From the NCBI GenBank assembly GCA_021811615.1, contig JAJZNW010000110.1, positions 1 to 64,000 on the forward strand: a stretch of DNA of 64,000 nt, read 5' to 3'. The notes beneath the pieces were generated by a model that did no database searches, had not been told where the DNA came from, and saw only the letters and a list, made by a program, of their open reading frames with translations. This stretch comes from Bacteroidota bacterium (GTDB lineage: Bacteria > Bacteroidota > Ignavibacteria > Kryptoniales > JAKASW01). This document shows, one piece after another, positions 51,243 to 60,802 of the stretch; position 1 is the stretch's first letter; each line of letters begins with the position of its first letter. The translations under genes were made by a program, and so were the position numbers.

Positions 51243-53023
51243 AAGTCCGTAGATATTGTGGCGTAAAAATATTGGTCCAAATATGTTTGCGAAGCATAGA
51301 GTTTGTCGACCGACTGGAGTGAGTAATCGAAGTCTATGTAATACTGCCGGATAGGTTCTATTCGAGCCGACAGAGTTACAATATCCCTGTTGACCCTGTA
51401 GCCCATTAGGAAATCGTTGGTGTATTTCCCGTCGAGGTCACCCCGGTTGACATCGCCGCCGAAGTTCCGCATGATCGCTCCCTGGTCGTTCAGCGTGAAA
51501 TTTCCGCTGGCATCCAGGAAGCCGATTCCCGACCGCTGGTGTCTGTAAAGCATCTGGAGTGTTATACGATTCGTAAGATAGTACTGCAGCTCCAGAGCAA
51601 TCTGGTCGGAGTTCGGCGGGAGAGGCGATCCCATGCTTATTCCCCAGTTTGTGTAAGTGCTGGTGTTACTCCTGTGCGAGTAAACGAACGGGTCGAGGAG
51701 CGTGTATTCCAGGATAGCAGTAAGGTTGCTGATGCCGAACGGCTCTACATACATGAAGCCGGCCTGGTAGCCGAACTTGTTGTCGTCGCCTCTTGGAGTC
51801 TTGTTGCCGAGAGTGCTGAAGTTGAGATCGTCTACGAGCAGGGTAAGTTGCAGTCCCATGTCGGTGGCGGGCCTGAACTCACAGTCGAACCCCATCATCG
51901 CGTTGCTGCGCGAATCGGCCGTCGGTCCCGTGCTGATTTGCTCCGACTCCAGGATGCTTACGGGGTTCATATAGGTGAATGAGAGTCCCTGATCGGTGAG
52001 TATGAGGCTCTCGTACATTCCGAACCTGAACGAGGGGGACAAAACGATATCCAACCGATGACCTACGATGTTTTTCGACGTGAGCGGAGCACCCAGAGAA
52101 TCACCGTTCAAATTTCCGTAGAAGAAAGTGTAGTGAAAGAATTCATAGTTGATGTCCACTCTCCCGAAATCGAAAGGAGGAATATTATCAGACATGAAGA
52201 GCTTGTCGATGTACCCGTCCCCAATTTCGAAGTTGTCCCTGCCTATCATCAGAGCGACGGCATTGCTGTCGAACGAGTACCGCAGGTACCCGGAATTGAA
52301 TGCAGTTACGTATTTCTCGGCCACGAATTTGTAAGATGCCGTAAGCAAAGGATCGAACGCCGCCGCAACCTGCCGTGCGAACTGACCGCCGCCGATCGAC
52401 TGCCCCTCGGTGACACGCAGATAGTACCCGAGATTATTGAACACCGTTCCCCTCAGCGACGGGCCTATCTCGAGAAGCGAAAGATGGGTATTGGGAAAGT
52501 CTTCCGGGGTAAAATAGTCGTAAGAAATGGAGCCGGTCCCGTTCAAGAACAGGGGCGGGTAACTCTTGATGCTGTAGGATCTATAAGAGAGGGCGGCCTG
52601 GCCATCGAGGAACAGTGTAAAATTCGGATCGGTATACGACACCAGGTGTTTCTGCTTTCGGTCGCTGAAGATCTGAAGTATGCTGTCGGGTTTGAAGTCC
52701 GCCGTGAAAGAATACGAATCGTTCATATTTCTGCCGATATCGTAACCAAACTCTACCATCAGATCACCGAGTATCCTCCGCTCGACGGAGCTCATCCTGT
52801 TCCTCTCATTATTCAACTGGACCAGATACTCGGATACTCTTCGCCGGCTTATAGGAATGTTCGCGTCGTTATAATCGATAAGTCCTTTCATGCTCATCAT
52901 TTCCAGGAAAGGATAGACCTTATGGTTGACAGGCACCAGCTCGGTTTGTGCAAGCAGTGCGGCAGGGTACAGCAGCGAGAATAGGATTAACAGCCGCAGC
53001 ACCCCCGTTGACATATTTTTCAT
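51239..53023 (-). CDS. Wzi-like outer-membrane beta-barrel protein
   Basis: 594 residues from the ATG at 53023 (AAGGGG before it; signal peptide VLRLLILFSLLYPAALLAQ follows). The N-terminal helical part (about 25-95) and the long run of alternating beta strands ending in an aromatic residue (YATISTDF) match capsule-assembly Wzi-family barrels. Wzi binds and organises surface polysaccharide in Escherichia coli. Located inside the glycosyltransferase/radical SAM operon it may anchor the operon's product to the cell surface. The gene overlaps the next GT2 gene by 4 bases. Confidence 0.85.
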   Translation of the reverse strand: MKNMSTGVLRLLILFSLLYPAALLAQTELVPVNHKVYPFLEMMSMKGLIDYNDANIPISRRRVSEYLVQLNNERNRMSSVERRILGDLMVEFGYDIGRNMNDSYSFTADFKPDSILQIFSDRKQKHLVSYTDPNFTLFLDGQAALSYRSYSIKSYPPLFLNGTGSISYDYFTPEDFPNTHLSLLEIGPSLRGTVFNNLGYYLRVTEGQSIGGGQFARQVAAAFDPLLTASYKFVAEKYVTAFNSGYLRYSFDSNAVALMIGRDNFEIGDGYIDKLFMSDNIPPFDFGRVDINYEFFHYTFFYGNLNGDSLGAPLTSKNIVGHRLDIVLSPSFRFGMYESLILTDQGLSFTYMNPVSILESEQISTGPTADSRSNAMMGFDCEFRPATDMGLQLTLLVDDLNFSTLGNKTPRGDDNKFGYQAGFMYVEPFGISNLTAILEYTLLDPFVYSHRSNTSTYTNWGISMGSPLPPNSDQIALELQYYLTNRITLQMLYRHQRSGIGFLDASGNFTLNDQGAIMRNFGGDVNRGDLDGKYTNDFLMGYRVNRDIVTLSARIEPIRQYYIDFDYSLQSVDKLYASQTYLDQYFYATISTDF

Positions 53024-53097
53024 ACCGCAATCCCCTTTAAGACAATTTGTCCGGATCATGGCGCGGCAGGACAACACGACACCGCGCCGGAAAACAA

Positions 53098-54609
53098 TCA
53101 CACTTTTTGTTGCACCGAGCCGCCGCCACCAACATCGAGAGTCTGCATTCGGAGGGCAAATTCCTTTCGGCGTTTCTTCTCGAGAAATCGCCCCTGAGTC
53201 AGGTGATGGAAGACCCAGTCCGGATAATGGTACAGCATCATCACCACGACCTTCAGGAAGAACAGAGGATACCTTTTCCAGATTCTCTTGTATACGCCGC
53301 CGTCCGTGAAAGTCATGTGGTTCATCGAGTCGATAACCCTGTAAAGCTCATAAGAGTCAAGATGGTCCGTCCTGATGTTCGCGTTTATGCAATCGTAAGT
53401 TGAATAATCGTGCAGGTTTGTGATGTAATTACCTGCGATAAGTTCCTGTCTCAGCTCAGTACCCGGGTAAGGAGTTAGCGTGAAGAAAAGCACCGCGTCC
53501 AGGCCGAGCCTCTTCGTGTACTCGTAAGTTCGCCAGAGCGTCTCTTTGTCGTCAGCCGGATTACCGACGATGAAACCGCCGAACACGAAAACGCCGTTCT
53601 CCTGGAGGCTCTTCACTACGGCCGCAGTTTCGCTCGTCTCGAACTGGTTGTCCTTGTTGAAAAATTTCAGCGACTCGTCCGAATCGCTTTCGATTCCCAG
53701 GAACACCCATTCGAATCCGGCCTTCCTCATGAGCTTTGTCAGGTACATATTTCTGCTGAACCCCTGCACACTCGCCTGCGTGAGAAACTTAATATCGTTC
53801 AGTCCGCGCTCGATTATTCCGTTGCAGAGCTCTTCAAAATGGTTTTTGTTGAGGACGATATTGTCATCGGTAAAGAATATCGCCTTTGCGCCGTGGTCTT
53901 TCGCGTCCTGGATATCGTCCAGAACCCTTTCAAGGCTGTATTTTCTGTAGCTCCGCCCGTACATCTTCGTAATAGTACAGTAATTGCACGTGAAGGTGCA
54001 GCCCCGCGATGTTTCAACTACGTCGCCCTGGTAGCCGAAGATCCTGAACTTCCTGTTTTTGATCACCCTGCAATTCCTGTCGGGCAACTTCAATTCATCG
54101 AGGTTAAGGAGGCCGCCGGGAGGATTTTCGATAATTCTTCCGTCTTTTCTAAAAGAGACGCCCGGTATGTCTTCGGGGATGTTTCCGTTGTGAATCGCCT
54201 CCGTGAGGCTTCTGAAAGCTGCCTCTCCTTCGCCTCTTACCACGAAATCGATATAGTCCATGTCGCTGCTGTGAAGGATCTCGTCGTAGGCTACCGTCGC
54301 ATGGTAACCTCCGAGAACGGTCTTGACGCCCGGATTCAGCCGCTTCGCGATCTTCGCGAGCTCCAACATCTCGGCATACTGGAACACCATTGAGCTGAAG
54401 CCTATCACGTCAAAATGGTTTTTCTGGATATAACTTGTGTAGTACTCTTTGGCATTGAACCTGACCGGCACGAGATCGAGAATCTTCACGTTGCATATTT
54501 CGTGATTCACGTTTGCAGCAAGAGAGGAAAGACCGCCGTTCGGCTGTGTCATCAAGAACGCGCCGTATCCAGTGATCCTGGAACTTGCAACAAGCAAACA
54601 ATTAATCAT
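53098..54609 (-). CDS. B12-binding radical SAM enzyme
   Basis: 503 residues: cobalamin-binding-type Rossmann domain about 1-150 (LGGYHATVAYDEIL, SDMDYIDFVVRGEGE), radical SAM domain with TSRGCTFTCNYCTITK (CxxxCxxC) near 205, then a long helical C-terminal part with hydrophobic YPLFFLKVVVMMLYHYPDWV that could touch the membrane. The architecture matches class B radical SAM methylases and relatives such as those acting on hopanoids or other lipids and secondary metabolites. ATG with GGGGGAC before it. It is the first gene of the five-gene operon behind a good promoter. Methylation or another carbon-centred change on a lipid or glycan is an inference. Confidence 0.9.
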   Translation of the reverse strand: MINCLLVASSRITGYGAFLMTQPNGGLSSLAANVNHEICNVKILDLVPVRFNAKEYYTSYIQKNHFDVIGFSSMVFQYAEMLELAKIAKRLNPGVKTVLGGYHATVAYDEILHSSDMDYIDFVVRGEGEAAFRSLTEAIHNGNIPEDIPGVSFRKDGRIIENPPGGLLNLDELKLPDRNCRVIKNRKFRIFGYQGDVVETSRGCTFTCNYCTITKMYGRSYRKYSLERVLDDIQDAKDHGAKAIFFTDDNIVLNKNHFEELCNGIIERGLNDIKFLTQASVQGFSRNMYLTKLMRKAGFEWVFLGIESDSDESLKFFNKDNQFETSETAAVVKSLQENGVFVFGGFIVGNPADDKETLWRTYEYTKRLGLDAVLFFTLTPYPGTELRQELIAGNYITNLHDYSTYDCINANIRTDHLDSYELYRVIDSMNHMTFTDGGVYKRIWKRYPLFFLKVVVMMLYHYPDWVFHHLTQGRFLEKKRRKEFALRMQTLDVGGGGSVQQKV

Positions 54610-54651
54610 GTACGTCCCCCGGCTTAATTATCGCTGCGTGATTTTCGGAAT

Positions 54652-54680
54652 AATATAGAGATTCCCGGCGCACTTCGCAA
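54652..54680 (-). promoter_or_regulatory. Sigma70-type promoter of the radical SAM/glycosyltransferase operon
   Basis: Minus strand TTGCGA (54675-54680), 17-base spacer, TATATT (54652-54657). Transcription would begin near 54645, about 36 bases before the ATG at 54609. Confidence 0.65.
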
Positions 54681-54766
54681 ATTTTTTGTGATTCCAGAAG
54701 AGTCTGCGAGTGTTATATTGTCACGTCACGGCTGTTTGATGCTCAAAGAAACAAAACGGATCTCTA

Positions 54767-56287
54767 ATGAGGATAAAAAAAAGCGGCATTATTCCATTTT
54801 TTGTTTCATTTGTCCTTGTCTTTGGACTAATTCTAAACGCTGAAGGAGAGAGCCGATACGATTCACTCATCACGCGGGCGACCGACCTGGCATACAACGT
54901 ACATTTCAAGGAAGCGGAAAGTCTTTTCAGAGAGGCGGCGCGTATCTCCCCGGATAGAGGAGAAAGCTACTTCGGCATCGCGCAAATACATCTATGGATC
55001 TATCTCGGCACGAAGGACAAGTCTCAGTACGATACCTTCATGAAGTGGTACGGCATCACGGTCTCGAAGGAAAAGGAGCTGCTCGAGAGAGCCCCGGAAG
55101 ATTACAGGGCAAGCGAAATGCTCGGCGAGACTTACCTCCTACGGTCGCTCGCATGCGTCACCGCGCGTTCTTACGTCGACGCTTTCTGGGCCGTCAAGTC
55201 GGCGCACAATTATTTCAAAAAGACGCTGCAGGCCGATCCGCATTTCTATGAAGCGTACAGGGGGCTCGGGGAAATTCACTACTTCCTCGATTTCATACCC
55301 GGCAGCGTTCGCTGGGCGATCGGTATATTCGGACTGGAAGGGGACAAGGAGAAAGGGTTTGCCGAGATCAAGCTGGCTTACGAAAAAGGCGGCGGAGACC
55401 GGATCAAGTCGGCACTCTCGCTGGCGCAAATCTACTCCAACTACGTGGCAGAATATGACAGCGCAGAAAACCTTATGCGCCGGCTTGTGAAACGGTTTCC
55501 GCGCAACCCCATGTTCAACTATCACCTCGCGGTAGAGTTGATCAAGCAACGCCGTCTCAACGAGTCGGAGCAATTTCTCGACACGATCCTGCGTGAGAAT
55601 AACCCCGACTTCGAGGTGCTGAACAATCTCTCCCTCTTTCTCAAAGGGGACATCTACTTCAAGCTGAATGATTTCCCGACCTCGATCAAATACAACAGGA
55701 TGTTCCTCGAAAGGACACACGATCCGGACTACACGGGGATAGCCAGTTACAGGATGGCCGTCGGTTACAGGGCCATGGGCAACGACACGATGATGGTGAA
55801 GAGTTTGCGGAGGGCGATGCAGGGCAACCAGGACATTTACGACGACTCGCGCGCGAGGGAAAGGAGCGGAGAATTCCTAAGGAAAGGGATTTCTCCGGAT
55901 GAGCTGACGACTCTGGAGGCAAAAAACGATGTGGATGCGGGAGAATACGAGAAGGCTTATTCAGTTTTGATGCCGGTCGTGAACAGCTTCAGGGACAGGG
56001 ATACGCGGTCGGAGGCGCTTCTGGTCCTGTCGGAATCGGCGATTCACCTCGGGAAGTTTGCAGAAGGGATACGTTTTGCGGGGCTGGCGGACTCCTCAGG
56101 AAAGAGCGAAGAGGAGTGGATCGGACCCAGATCATGGTACATCGCCGCGCTTGGCAATTACCGCGAGGGGAACATCACCGCAGCGAAAGATCTTCTGGCG
56201 AAGGCAAAAGACACGAGCGAGTACAGATCCAACAGCCTTTTGAATGCTCTGATAAACAGCCTGGATGGGAATCTCAGGGAGAAATAA
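54767..56287 (+). CDS. Exported TPR protein
   Basis: 506 residues, signal peptide 1-27 (IIPFFVSFVLVFGLILNA). At least six or seven TPR-like helix pairs run through the protein (for example FKEAESLFREAARISPDRGE, YFKKTLQADPHFYEAYRGLG, LNESEQFLDTILRENNPDFE and KFAEGIRFAGLADSSGKSEE). A hydrophobic segment near FLDFIPGSVRWAIGIFGL interrupts the first repeats. Periplasmic or outer-membrane scaffold protein of unknown partner. It diverges from the envelope operon across a 157-base intergenic region and ends at a strong bidirectional terminator. Confidence 0.85.
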   Translation: MRIKKSGIIPFFVSFVLVFGLILNAEGESRYDSLITRATDLAYNVHFKEAESLFREAARISPDRGESYFGIAQIHLWIYLGTKDKSQYDTFMKWYGITVSKEKELLERAPEDYRASEMLGETYLLRSLACVTARSYVDAFWAVKSAHNYFKKTLQADPHFYEAYRGLGEIHYFLDFIPGSVRWAIGIFGLEGDKEKGFAEIKLAYEKGGGDRIKSALSLAQIYSNYVAEYDSAENLMRRLVKRFPRNPMFNYHLAVELIKQRRLNESEQFLDTILRENNPDFEVLNNLSLFLKGDIYFKLNDFPTSIKYNRMFLERTHDPDYTGIASYRMAVGYRAMGNDTMMVKSLRRAMQGNQDIYDDSRARERSGEFLRKGISPDELTTLEAKNDVDAGEYEKAYSVLMPVVNSFRDRDTRSEALLVLSESAIHLGKFAEGIRFAGLADSSGKSEEEWIGPRSWYIAALGNYREGNITAAKDLLAKAKDTSEYRSNSLLNALINSLDGNLREK

Positions 56288-56324
56288 AGCCGAACCTTCT
56301 CCCCGGGGGGATGCGAGAAAATGA

Positions 56325-56355
56325 GAAGCCCCGCGTTCCCGCGGGGCTTCCTTTC
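56325..56355. terminator. Bidirectional terminator between the TPR gene and hpf
   Basis: GAAGCCCCGCG and CGCGGGGCTTC, 11 perfect pairs with a TTCC loop, followed by CTTTCC on + and TCATTTTC on the minus strand. It separates two convergent genes. Confidence 0.85.
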
Positions 56356-56358
56356 CAC

Positions 56359-56703
56359 TCACAGCATTTGTTTCGCTCGCACAGCTACCTGAGGGATTCT
56401 CCCTTCATGTTTTATCTTCTGCTTGAACTTCACTAATTGCGCTTCTAGTTTATCGACCGCCTTGTCGACGGCCTTGAAGTAGTCGTCGGTCGTCTCTGCC
56501 GCCTTCAGAATCTTGTCGTGGACCGAAAGTTTTATCTCTACCATTTTATCCGTTCCGTTGGGTTTGGAGTGTTCATTCAGGAAAACGACGTTGCAATGTA
56601 CCACTCCGTCGAAGAATCTGTTCAACTTCGAGACTTTGTCTTCAGCGTAAGTCTTCAAAGCGGGTTCAGCCTTGAAATGTCTGGAAGTGATGCTGATGTT
56701 CAT
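56359..56703 (-). CDS. hpf: Ribosome hibernation-promoting factor (short HPF/RaiA type)
   Basis: 114 residues from the ATG at 56703, where GGAGGAA precedes the start; the frame is open far upstream but the family begins MNISITSRHFKAEPALK. The HPF fold is a beta-alpha-beta-beta-beta-alpha unit; DKVSKLNRFFDGVVHCNVVF and VEIKLSVHDKILKAAETTDD and DYFKAVDKAVDKLEAQLVKF match it. The short form without the C-terminal dimerisation domain acts with RMF-like factors or alone to occupy the 30S mRNA channel. Located after xerC, a common order. Confidence 0.95.
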   Translation of the reverse strand: MNISITSRHFKAEPALKTYAEDKVSKLNRFFDGVVHCNVVFLNEHSKPNGTDKMVEIKLSVHDKILKAAETTDDYFKAVDKAVDKLEAQLVKFKQKIKHEGRIPQVAVRAKQML

Positions 56704-56884
56704 GAGATTCCTCCATATTGTTGTGTTCACTGTTCCGACCGGGTCGGAATTTATCGTTAGTGTCCGCGAGACGGAAGGCAAACCTGCAAGTCCAAACCGG
56801 ACCGCCGGGGCCTGGCCGACGCCTCTACCCGGACCTTTCCTAAGGGTCCATTGGATATCCGAGCGCCCATGAGCTGACAACCGT

Positions 56885-57817
56885 TCAGCTGCCCGGCCTC
56901 TGAGTGCCCGCCCGCGGATGTGCATTTTTGTAGACCTTTTTCAACTGCTCAACAGATAAGTGAGTGTAAACCTGCGTCGTCGACAGACTTTCATGACCGA
57001 GAAGCTGCCTCACCGCCTCGAGGTCGGCACCGTGATTCAGCAAATGAGTCGCAAACGAATGGCGCAACGTATGCGGTCCCTTTCTCTCGACGTTTGAAAC
57101 CCGGCTGATCCGCTTCGCCACGATGCGGTAGACAGAAGCGGGAATGATCCTCTTGCCAATTGACGAAATGAAAAGCGCTCGGTCGTCGGCTTTTCCCGAG
57201 GTTAAACCGTCCCGGACCTTCAGGTAGCCGCGCACAGCGTCGATGGCCCTGTCGATAACAGGTATGACGCGCTGCTTCCTGCGCTTCCCCAGGACCGTCA
57301 CCACATGGCCGTCGAAATCGATGTCGCCGAAATTCAATCCGCACAGCTCGCTGACGCGCATCCCGGTCCCGTACAGAAGTTCAAGTATCGCCTTGTCGCG
57401 ATAGTCGGCCGGCGAATCGAGTTGAACATTGAGCATCTTCTCAATGCCGTCCTCTTCTATGAAAACGGGAATCGGCTTACGCGCCTTTGGGGTGTTTATA
57501 TAGCCCGTGAAGTCCTTTTCGACGTATTCGAACTTCACGAGATACTTCGCGAATGATCTGATGCTGGAGAGCTTTTTTCTTACCGTCCGGCGGTCGTTTC
57601 CGCGCTTGTCCAGCTCGACAAGAAACGCACGCACGCTCTCCCCTTCCGAAAGGATCTCGAGAGGGATTTCCTCTGCGCCGGAGTATTCGAAGAGAAAGTT
57701 ATTGAATTCCCTGAGCGATTGCTCATATGTGGCAATCGTATTTGCCGATGCGTTTTTCTCCTTCTTAAGGTAGTCGAGGAAGGAGTCAGCTAATTCACGT
57801 ACGGTTTTCTCATTCAC
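56885..57817 (-). CDS. xerC: Tyrosine recombinase XerC/XerD-like
   Basis: 310 residues starting at GTG overlapping the topA stop. N-terminal SAM-like DNA-binding domain about 5-95; catalytic domain with Arg in GTGMRVSELCGLNFGD, Lys in KRRKQRVIPV, HTLRHSFATHLLNHG (HxxR), the second His in LGHESLSTTQ and the nucleophilic Tyr in QVYTHLS. All catalytic residues are intact, consistent with chromosome dimer resolution at dif. The link with topA and hpf is a conserved housekeeping order; this is not a mobile-element integrase. Confidence 0.94.
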   Translation of the reverse strand: MNEKTVRELADSFLDYLKKEKNASANTIATYEQSLREFNNFLFEYSGAEEIPLEILSEGESVRAFLVELDKRGNDRRTVRKKLSSIRSFAKYLVKFEYVEKDFTGYINTPKARKPIPVFIEEDGIEKMLNVQLDSPADYRDKAILELLYGTGMRVSELCGLNFGDIDFDGHVVTVLGKRRKQRVIPVIDRAIDAVRGYLKVRDGLTSGKADDRALFISSIGKRIIPASVYRIVAKRISRVSNVERKGPHTLRHSFATHLLNHGADLEAVRQLLGHESLSTTQVYTHLSVEQLKKVYKNAHPRAGTQRPGS

Positions 57818-60240
57818 TTCGCTGCGACTTCTCCAAACGAACCCTCGGAGACATTCCCGCCGGCTTCAGTCTTGCCCTGAACCTGGCCGCCGGCATTCTC
57901 CGGACTCTGCGGTGCCTGTGCCTCCTCCGGTGAGAATTCGCTCTCACATTTCGGGCACTTGTAGTAGTTTCCCTTTGTTTTCGTGTACTTGGAAAGAAGG
58001 AAAGGTGAATCTCCTAGGGGACACGGAATGTTTACCGGCTTGTCCCACGTGGCATAGTGGCACTTCGGGTAGTTCGTGCAGCCGTAGAAAATTCTTTTCT
58101 TGCGGGTGAAGCGCTGCGCGAGCTCACCCTTGCCGCATTCAGGGCACTTGACGCCCGTCGTGATACTCTTTGTGAACTTGCATTCCGGGTAGTTCGAACA
58201 GCCGATGAACTTGCCGAACCTGCTGTTCTTATAAATGAGATCGTTGCCGCACTCGGGGCACTTGTCGCCGGTCGGGCGGTTGTTGTCGTCGTGAGCATCG
58301 ATCGGCTTCGTGTTCTTGCACTCCGGATACTTGCTGCATGCAAGGAACCTTCCGCGTCGGCTCCATTTGATGACCATCGGGGATCCGCACACGTCGCAGT
58401 TTACCTGCTGTCCGTCGACTGACGATTTGATCTCGTCTATTTTTCCTTCGACTCCTTTGACCGCCGTGTCGAAGGGGTGATAGAACTCGTTGAGGACATC
58501 GAGATATTTTTTCGTGCCGCCTGCGATTTCATCGAGTTCGGATTCCATCTCCGCAGTAAACTTCACGTCAAAGAATTCGGGAAGGTTGGCGGATAGAATC
58601 TTGTTAACGTTCATGCCGAGGTCGGTGGCAAACAGACGTCTCTCTCTCAGCTCGACGTACCCCCTGTCCTCGATCGTGGAGACGATCGAGGAATAGGTAC
58701 TCGGTCTGCCGATGCCGAGGGACTCGAGTTCTTTGACGAGGCTGCTCTCGGTGTAACGCGCCGGTGGTTTGGTAAAGTGCTGTCTCGTATAGACGTCATC
58801 GAGACCGAGCGGCTCACCTTCTTTGAGCGTTGCCGGAAGCGCGAATTTTTGAAGCTCGTCGCTGTCTTCGTCGGATTTCGCCGCGTCGGCGTCTTCGGCG
58901 GTGATGTCGTAAATCTGTAAAAAGCCGGGGAACTTCACGTGAGAGTCGGTTGCCTTGAAGACAAACATCTCGCCGTCCTTAGCCGCTTCGGCTGTTCCCT
59001 CGACCGATACGGTAATCTGATCGTAGACGGCGGGGTTCATCTGCGATGCGATGAACCTCTTCCATATCAAGTCATACAGTAGAAACATCTCTCTCGGAAG
59101 GTGTTTCTTGATTTCCTGGGGGAGGTACTCCATGTGAGTAGGGCGAATCGCTTCGTGAGCATCCTGGGAAGCCTTCGATTTCTTGAAGTGTCGCGCTTCT
59201 TTCGGAAGGAACTCCTGTCCGAACTCTGTCTTGATATAATTCCTCGCCGCGCCGATAGCTTCGTCGCTGATCCTTGTCGAGTCGGTCCTCATATAAGTGA
59301 TCAATCCGACGCGCCCTTCCGGCCCGACCTCCACGCCTTCATAAAGCTGCTGGGCCAACATCATGGTTCGCTTCGGCGAGAAACCCAGCCTTGTGGAAGC
59401 GGCTTGTTGAAGTGTGCTTGTGATGAACGGAGGAGCAGGATTTCTTTTCTGTTCTTTCCTCTGAATCGAGGAGACGGTATACTTCGCGGACTTGATATCC
59501 GTCACGAATTTTTCCGCTTCATCCTGGCTCCCGATGAAGAACTCTTTCTTCGAGCGGTCCTTTGCGTTAGCGCTTCCCTGCGGATCCTTGAGGTCCTTCC
59601 CCGCAATGGAATAGAGCTTCGCTTCAAACTCTTCCTGCTTTTCGGTCGTGAATTTCCCGAGCACGGACCAATATTCGATAGGTGAGAAGCCGTTGATCTC
59701 GTTCTCGCGCTCGCAGACGAGCTTAAGGGCGACGGATTGGACCCTGCCGGCAGAAAGGCCCGGGTATACCGCCTTCCAAATAAGAGGGCTGACTTTATAG
59801 CCGACCAGCCGGTCCATCACGCGGCGCGCCTGCTGGGCATAAACGAGGTGAGAGTCGATCTTGAGGGGATTCTCCATCGCCTTGGAAACACCCGATTGAG
59901 TGATCTCCGTAAAGAGGACCCTGAATACATTTTCTGAGGAATGCTTGAGCTCGTCGGCAATATGCTGTGCGATCGCCTCCCCTTCGCGATCCGGGTCAGT
60001 CGCAATGTACACTTGCTGGGCTTTCTCGGAGAGGTCTTTGAGTTTTTTGATGACTTCGCTTTTGCCGCGTATGGTCTTGTATTCAGGCTCGAAGCCCTTT
60101 TCGACATCGACGCCGAGTTTACTCTTCGGCAAATCCTTTATGTGACCCACGGTGGCCTCGACGACGTAGTCGTTCCCGAGGTACCTATTTATAGTTTTTG
60201 CTTTGGATGGGGATTCGACAATTACGAGTTTTTTTGCCAT
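57814..60240 (-). CDS. topA: DNA topoisomerase I
   Basis: 808 residues: Toprim domain about 1-120 (LVIVESPSKAKTINRYLG, YIATDPDREGEAIA), type IA core to about 590 with the catalytic Tyr in GLITYMRTDSTRIS, and four C-terminal zinc-ribbon units (CDVCG...CSKYPEC, CPECG...CSNYPEC, CPECG...CTNYPKC, and a fourth, CPLGDS...CPKC, that lacks one cysteine of the first pair). It relaxes negative supercoils. A Gln/Pro/Gly-rich tail follows. It is the first of the topA-xerC pair. Confidence 0.97.
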   Translation of the reverse strand: MAKKLVIVESPSKAKTINRYLGNDYVVEATVGHIKDLPKSKLGVDVEKGFEPEYKTIRGKSEVIKKLKDLSEKAQQVYIATDPDREGEAIAQHIADELKHSSENVFRVLFTEITQSGVSKAMENPLKIDSHLVYAQQARRVMDRLVGYKVSPLIWKAVYPGLSAGRVQSVALKLVCERENEINGFSPIEYWSVLGKFTTEKQEEFEAKLYSIAGKDLKDPQGSANAKDRSKKEFFIGSQDEAEKFVTDIKSAKYTVSSIQRKEQKRNPAPPFITSTLQQAASTRLGFSPKRTMMLAQQLYEGVEVGPEGRVGLITYMRTDSTRISDEAIGAARNYIKTEFGQEFLPKEARHFKKSKASQDAHEAIRPTHMEYLPQEIKKHLPREMFLLYDLIWKRFIASQMNPAVYDQITVSVEGTAEAAKDGEMFVFKATDSHVKFPGFLQIYDITAEDADAAKSDEDSDELQKFALPATLKEGEPLGLDDVYTRQHFTKPPARYTESSLVKELESLGIGRPSTYSSIVSTIEDRGYVELRERRLFATDLGMNVNKILSANLPEFFDVKFTAEMESELDEIAGGTKKYLDVLNEFYHPFDTAVKGVEGKIDEIKSSVDGQQVNCDVCGSPMVIKWSRRGRFLACSKYPECKNTKPIDAHDDNNRPTGDKCPECGNDLIYKNSRFGKFIGCSNYPECKFTKSITTGVKCPECGKGELAQRFTRKKRIFYGCTNYPKCHYATWDKPVNIPCPLGDSPFLLSKYTKTKGNYYKCPKCESEFSPEEAQAPQSPENAGGQVQGKTEAGGNVSEGSFGEVAAK

Positions 60241-60296
60241 GTCGGAATTTTACCAGTCTTGTTAAAGAATGCACGTATCGATCAGGTGCTCTGCGT

Positions 60297-60752
60297 TCAA
60301 TTTATGGTATCGGAACTGTTGAGCATTATCCTGCTTCCCGGTTTTCCGGGTGAATTATATTCGAACAGGACGCTTGCCACGATTGATTTTACTTCGTCCC
60401 TGTCCACGACATTCGATCCTGACATCAGCGAACGCTCTATTATGTTTTCCAGGTCGAGCTGGTCGATAAGTCCGAGCTCATACATCTCGACGAGAAAGCC
60501 TCGCGCCTCTTTGGTCAAGATTTGTCTTTCGGCTTCATGGAAAATTCTGTAAGAGCGAGCGCGGGTCCCCTTCATGCGTTTGAGCGGCTCGCGGAGATTC
60601 ATCTTGTCATAAATCCAGCTCAGCGCCGTGGAAATTTCAGTCTGGCTGTATCCGCTTTCGCTCAACTTGGATACATCGACCTTCGAAATGTCCTTCGTCT
60701 CCCGTATCTCGCGCATGAGAACGACTATTAGTTCTATGATTTTTTCCTGCAT
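60297..60752 (-). CDS. DUF494 (Smg-like) family protein
   Basis: 151 residues, a small helical protein of the Smg/DUF494 family. KIIELIVVLMREIRETKDIS at the start, SESGYSQTEISTALSWIYDK in the middle and LTKEARGFLVEMYELGLIDQ are characteristic. It lies directly upstream of topA on the same strand, the same neighbourhood in which smg occurs in proteobacteria (near dprA and topA). Biochemical role unknown. Confidence 0.93.
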   Translation of the reverse strand: MQEKIIELIVVLMREIRETKDISKVDVSKLSESGYSQTEISTALSWIYDKMNLREPLKRMKGTRARSYRIFHEAERQILTKEARGFLVEMYELGLIDQLDLENIIERSLMSGSNVVDRDEVKSIVASVLFEYNSPGKPGSRIMLNSSDTIN

Positions 60753-60802
60753 CTCCTATGTATCCTCAAGACCAATATATGTTGAAAAATTCCAAAGTCA
60801 AG

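Noticed and set aside
56885-57817. Tyrosine recombinase as a phage or island integrase
   Set aside because: It is coupled to topA and hpf in a housekeeping order, has XerC length and motifs, and no attachment-site duplication or cargo was seen.
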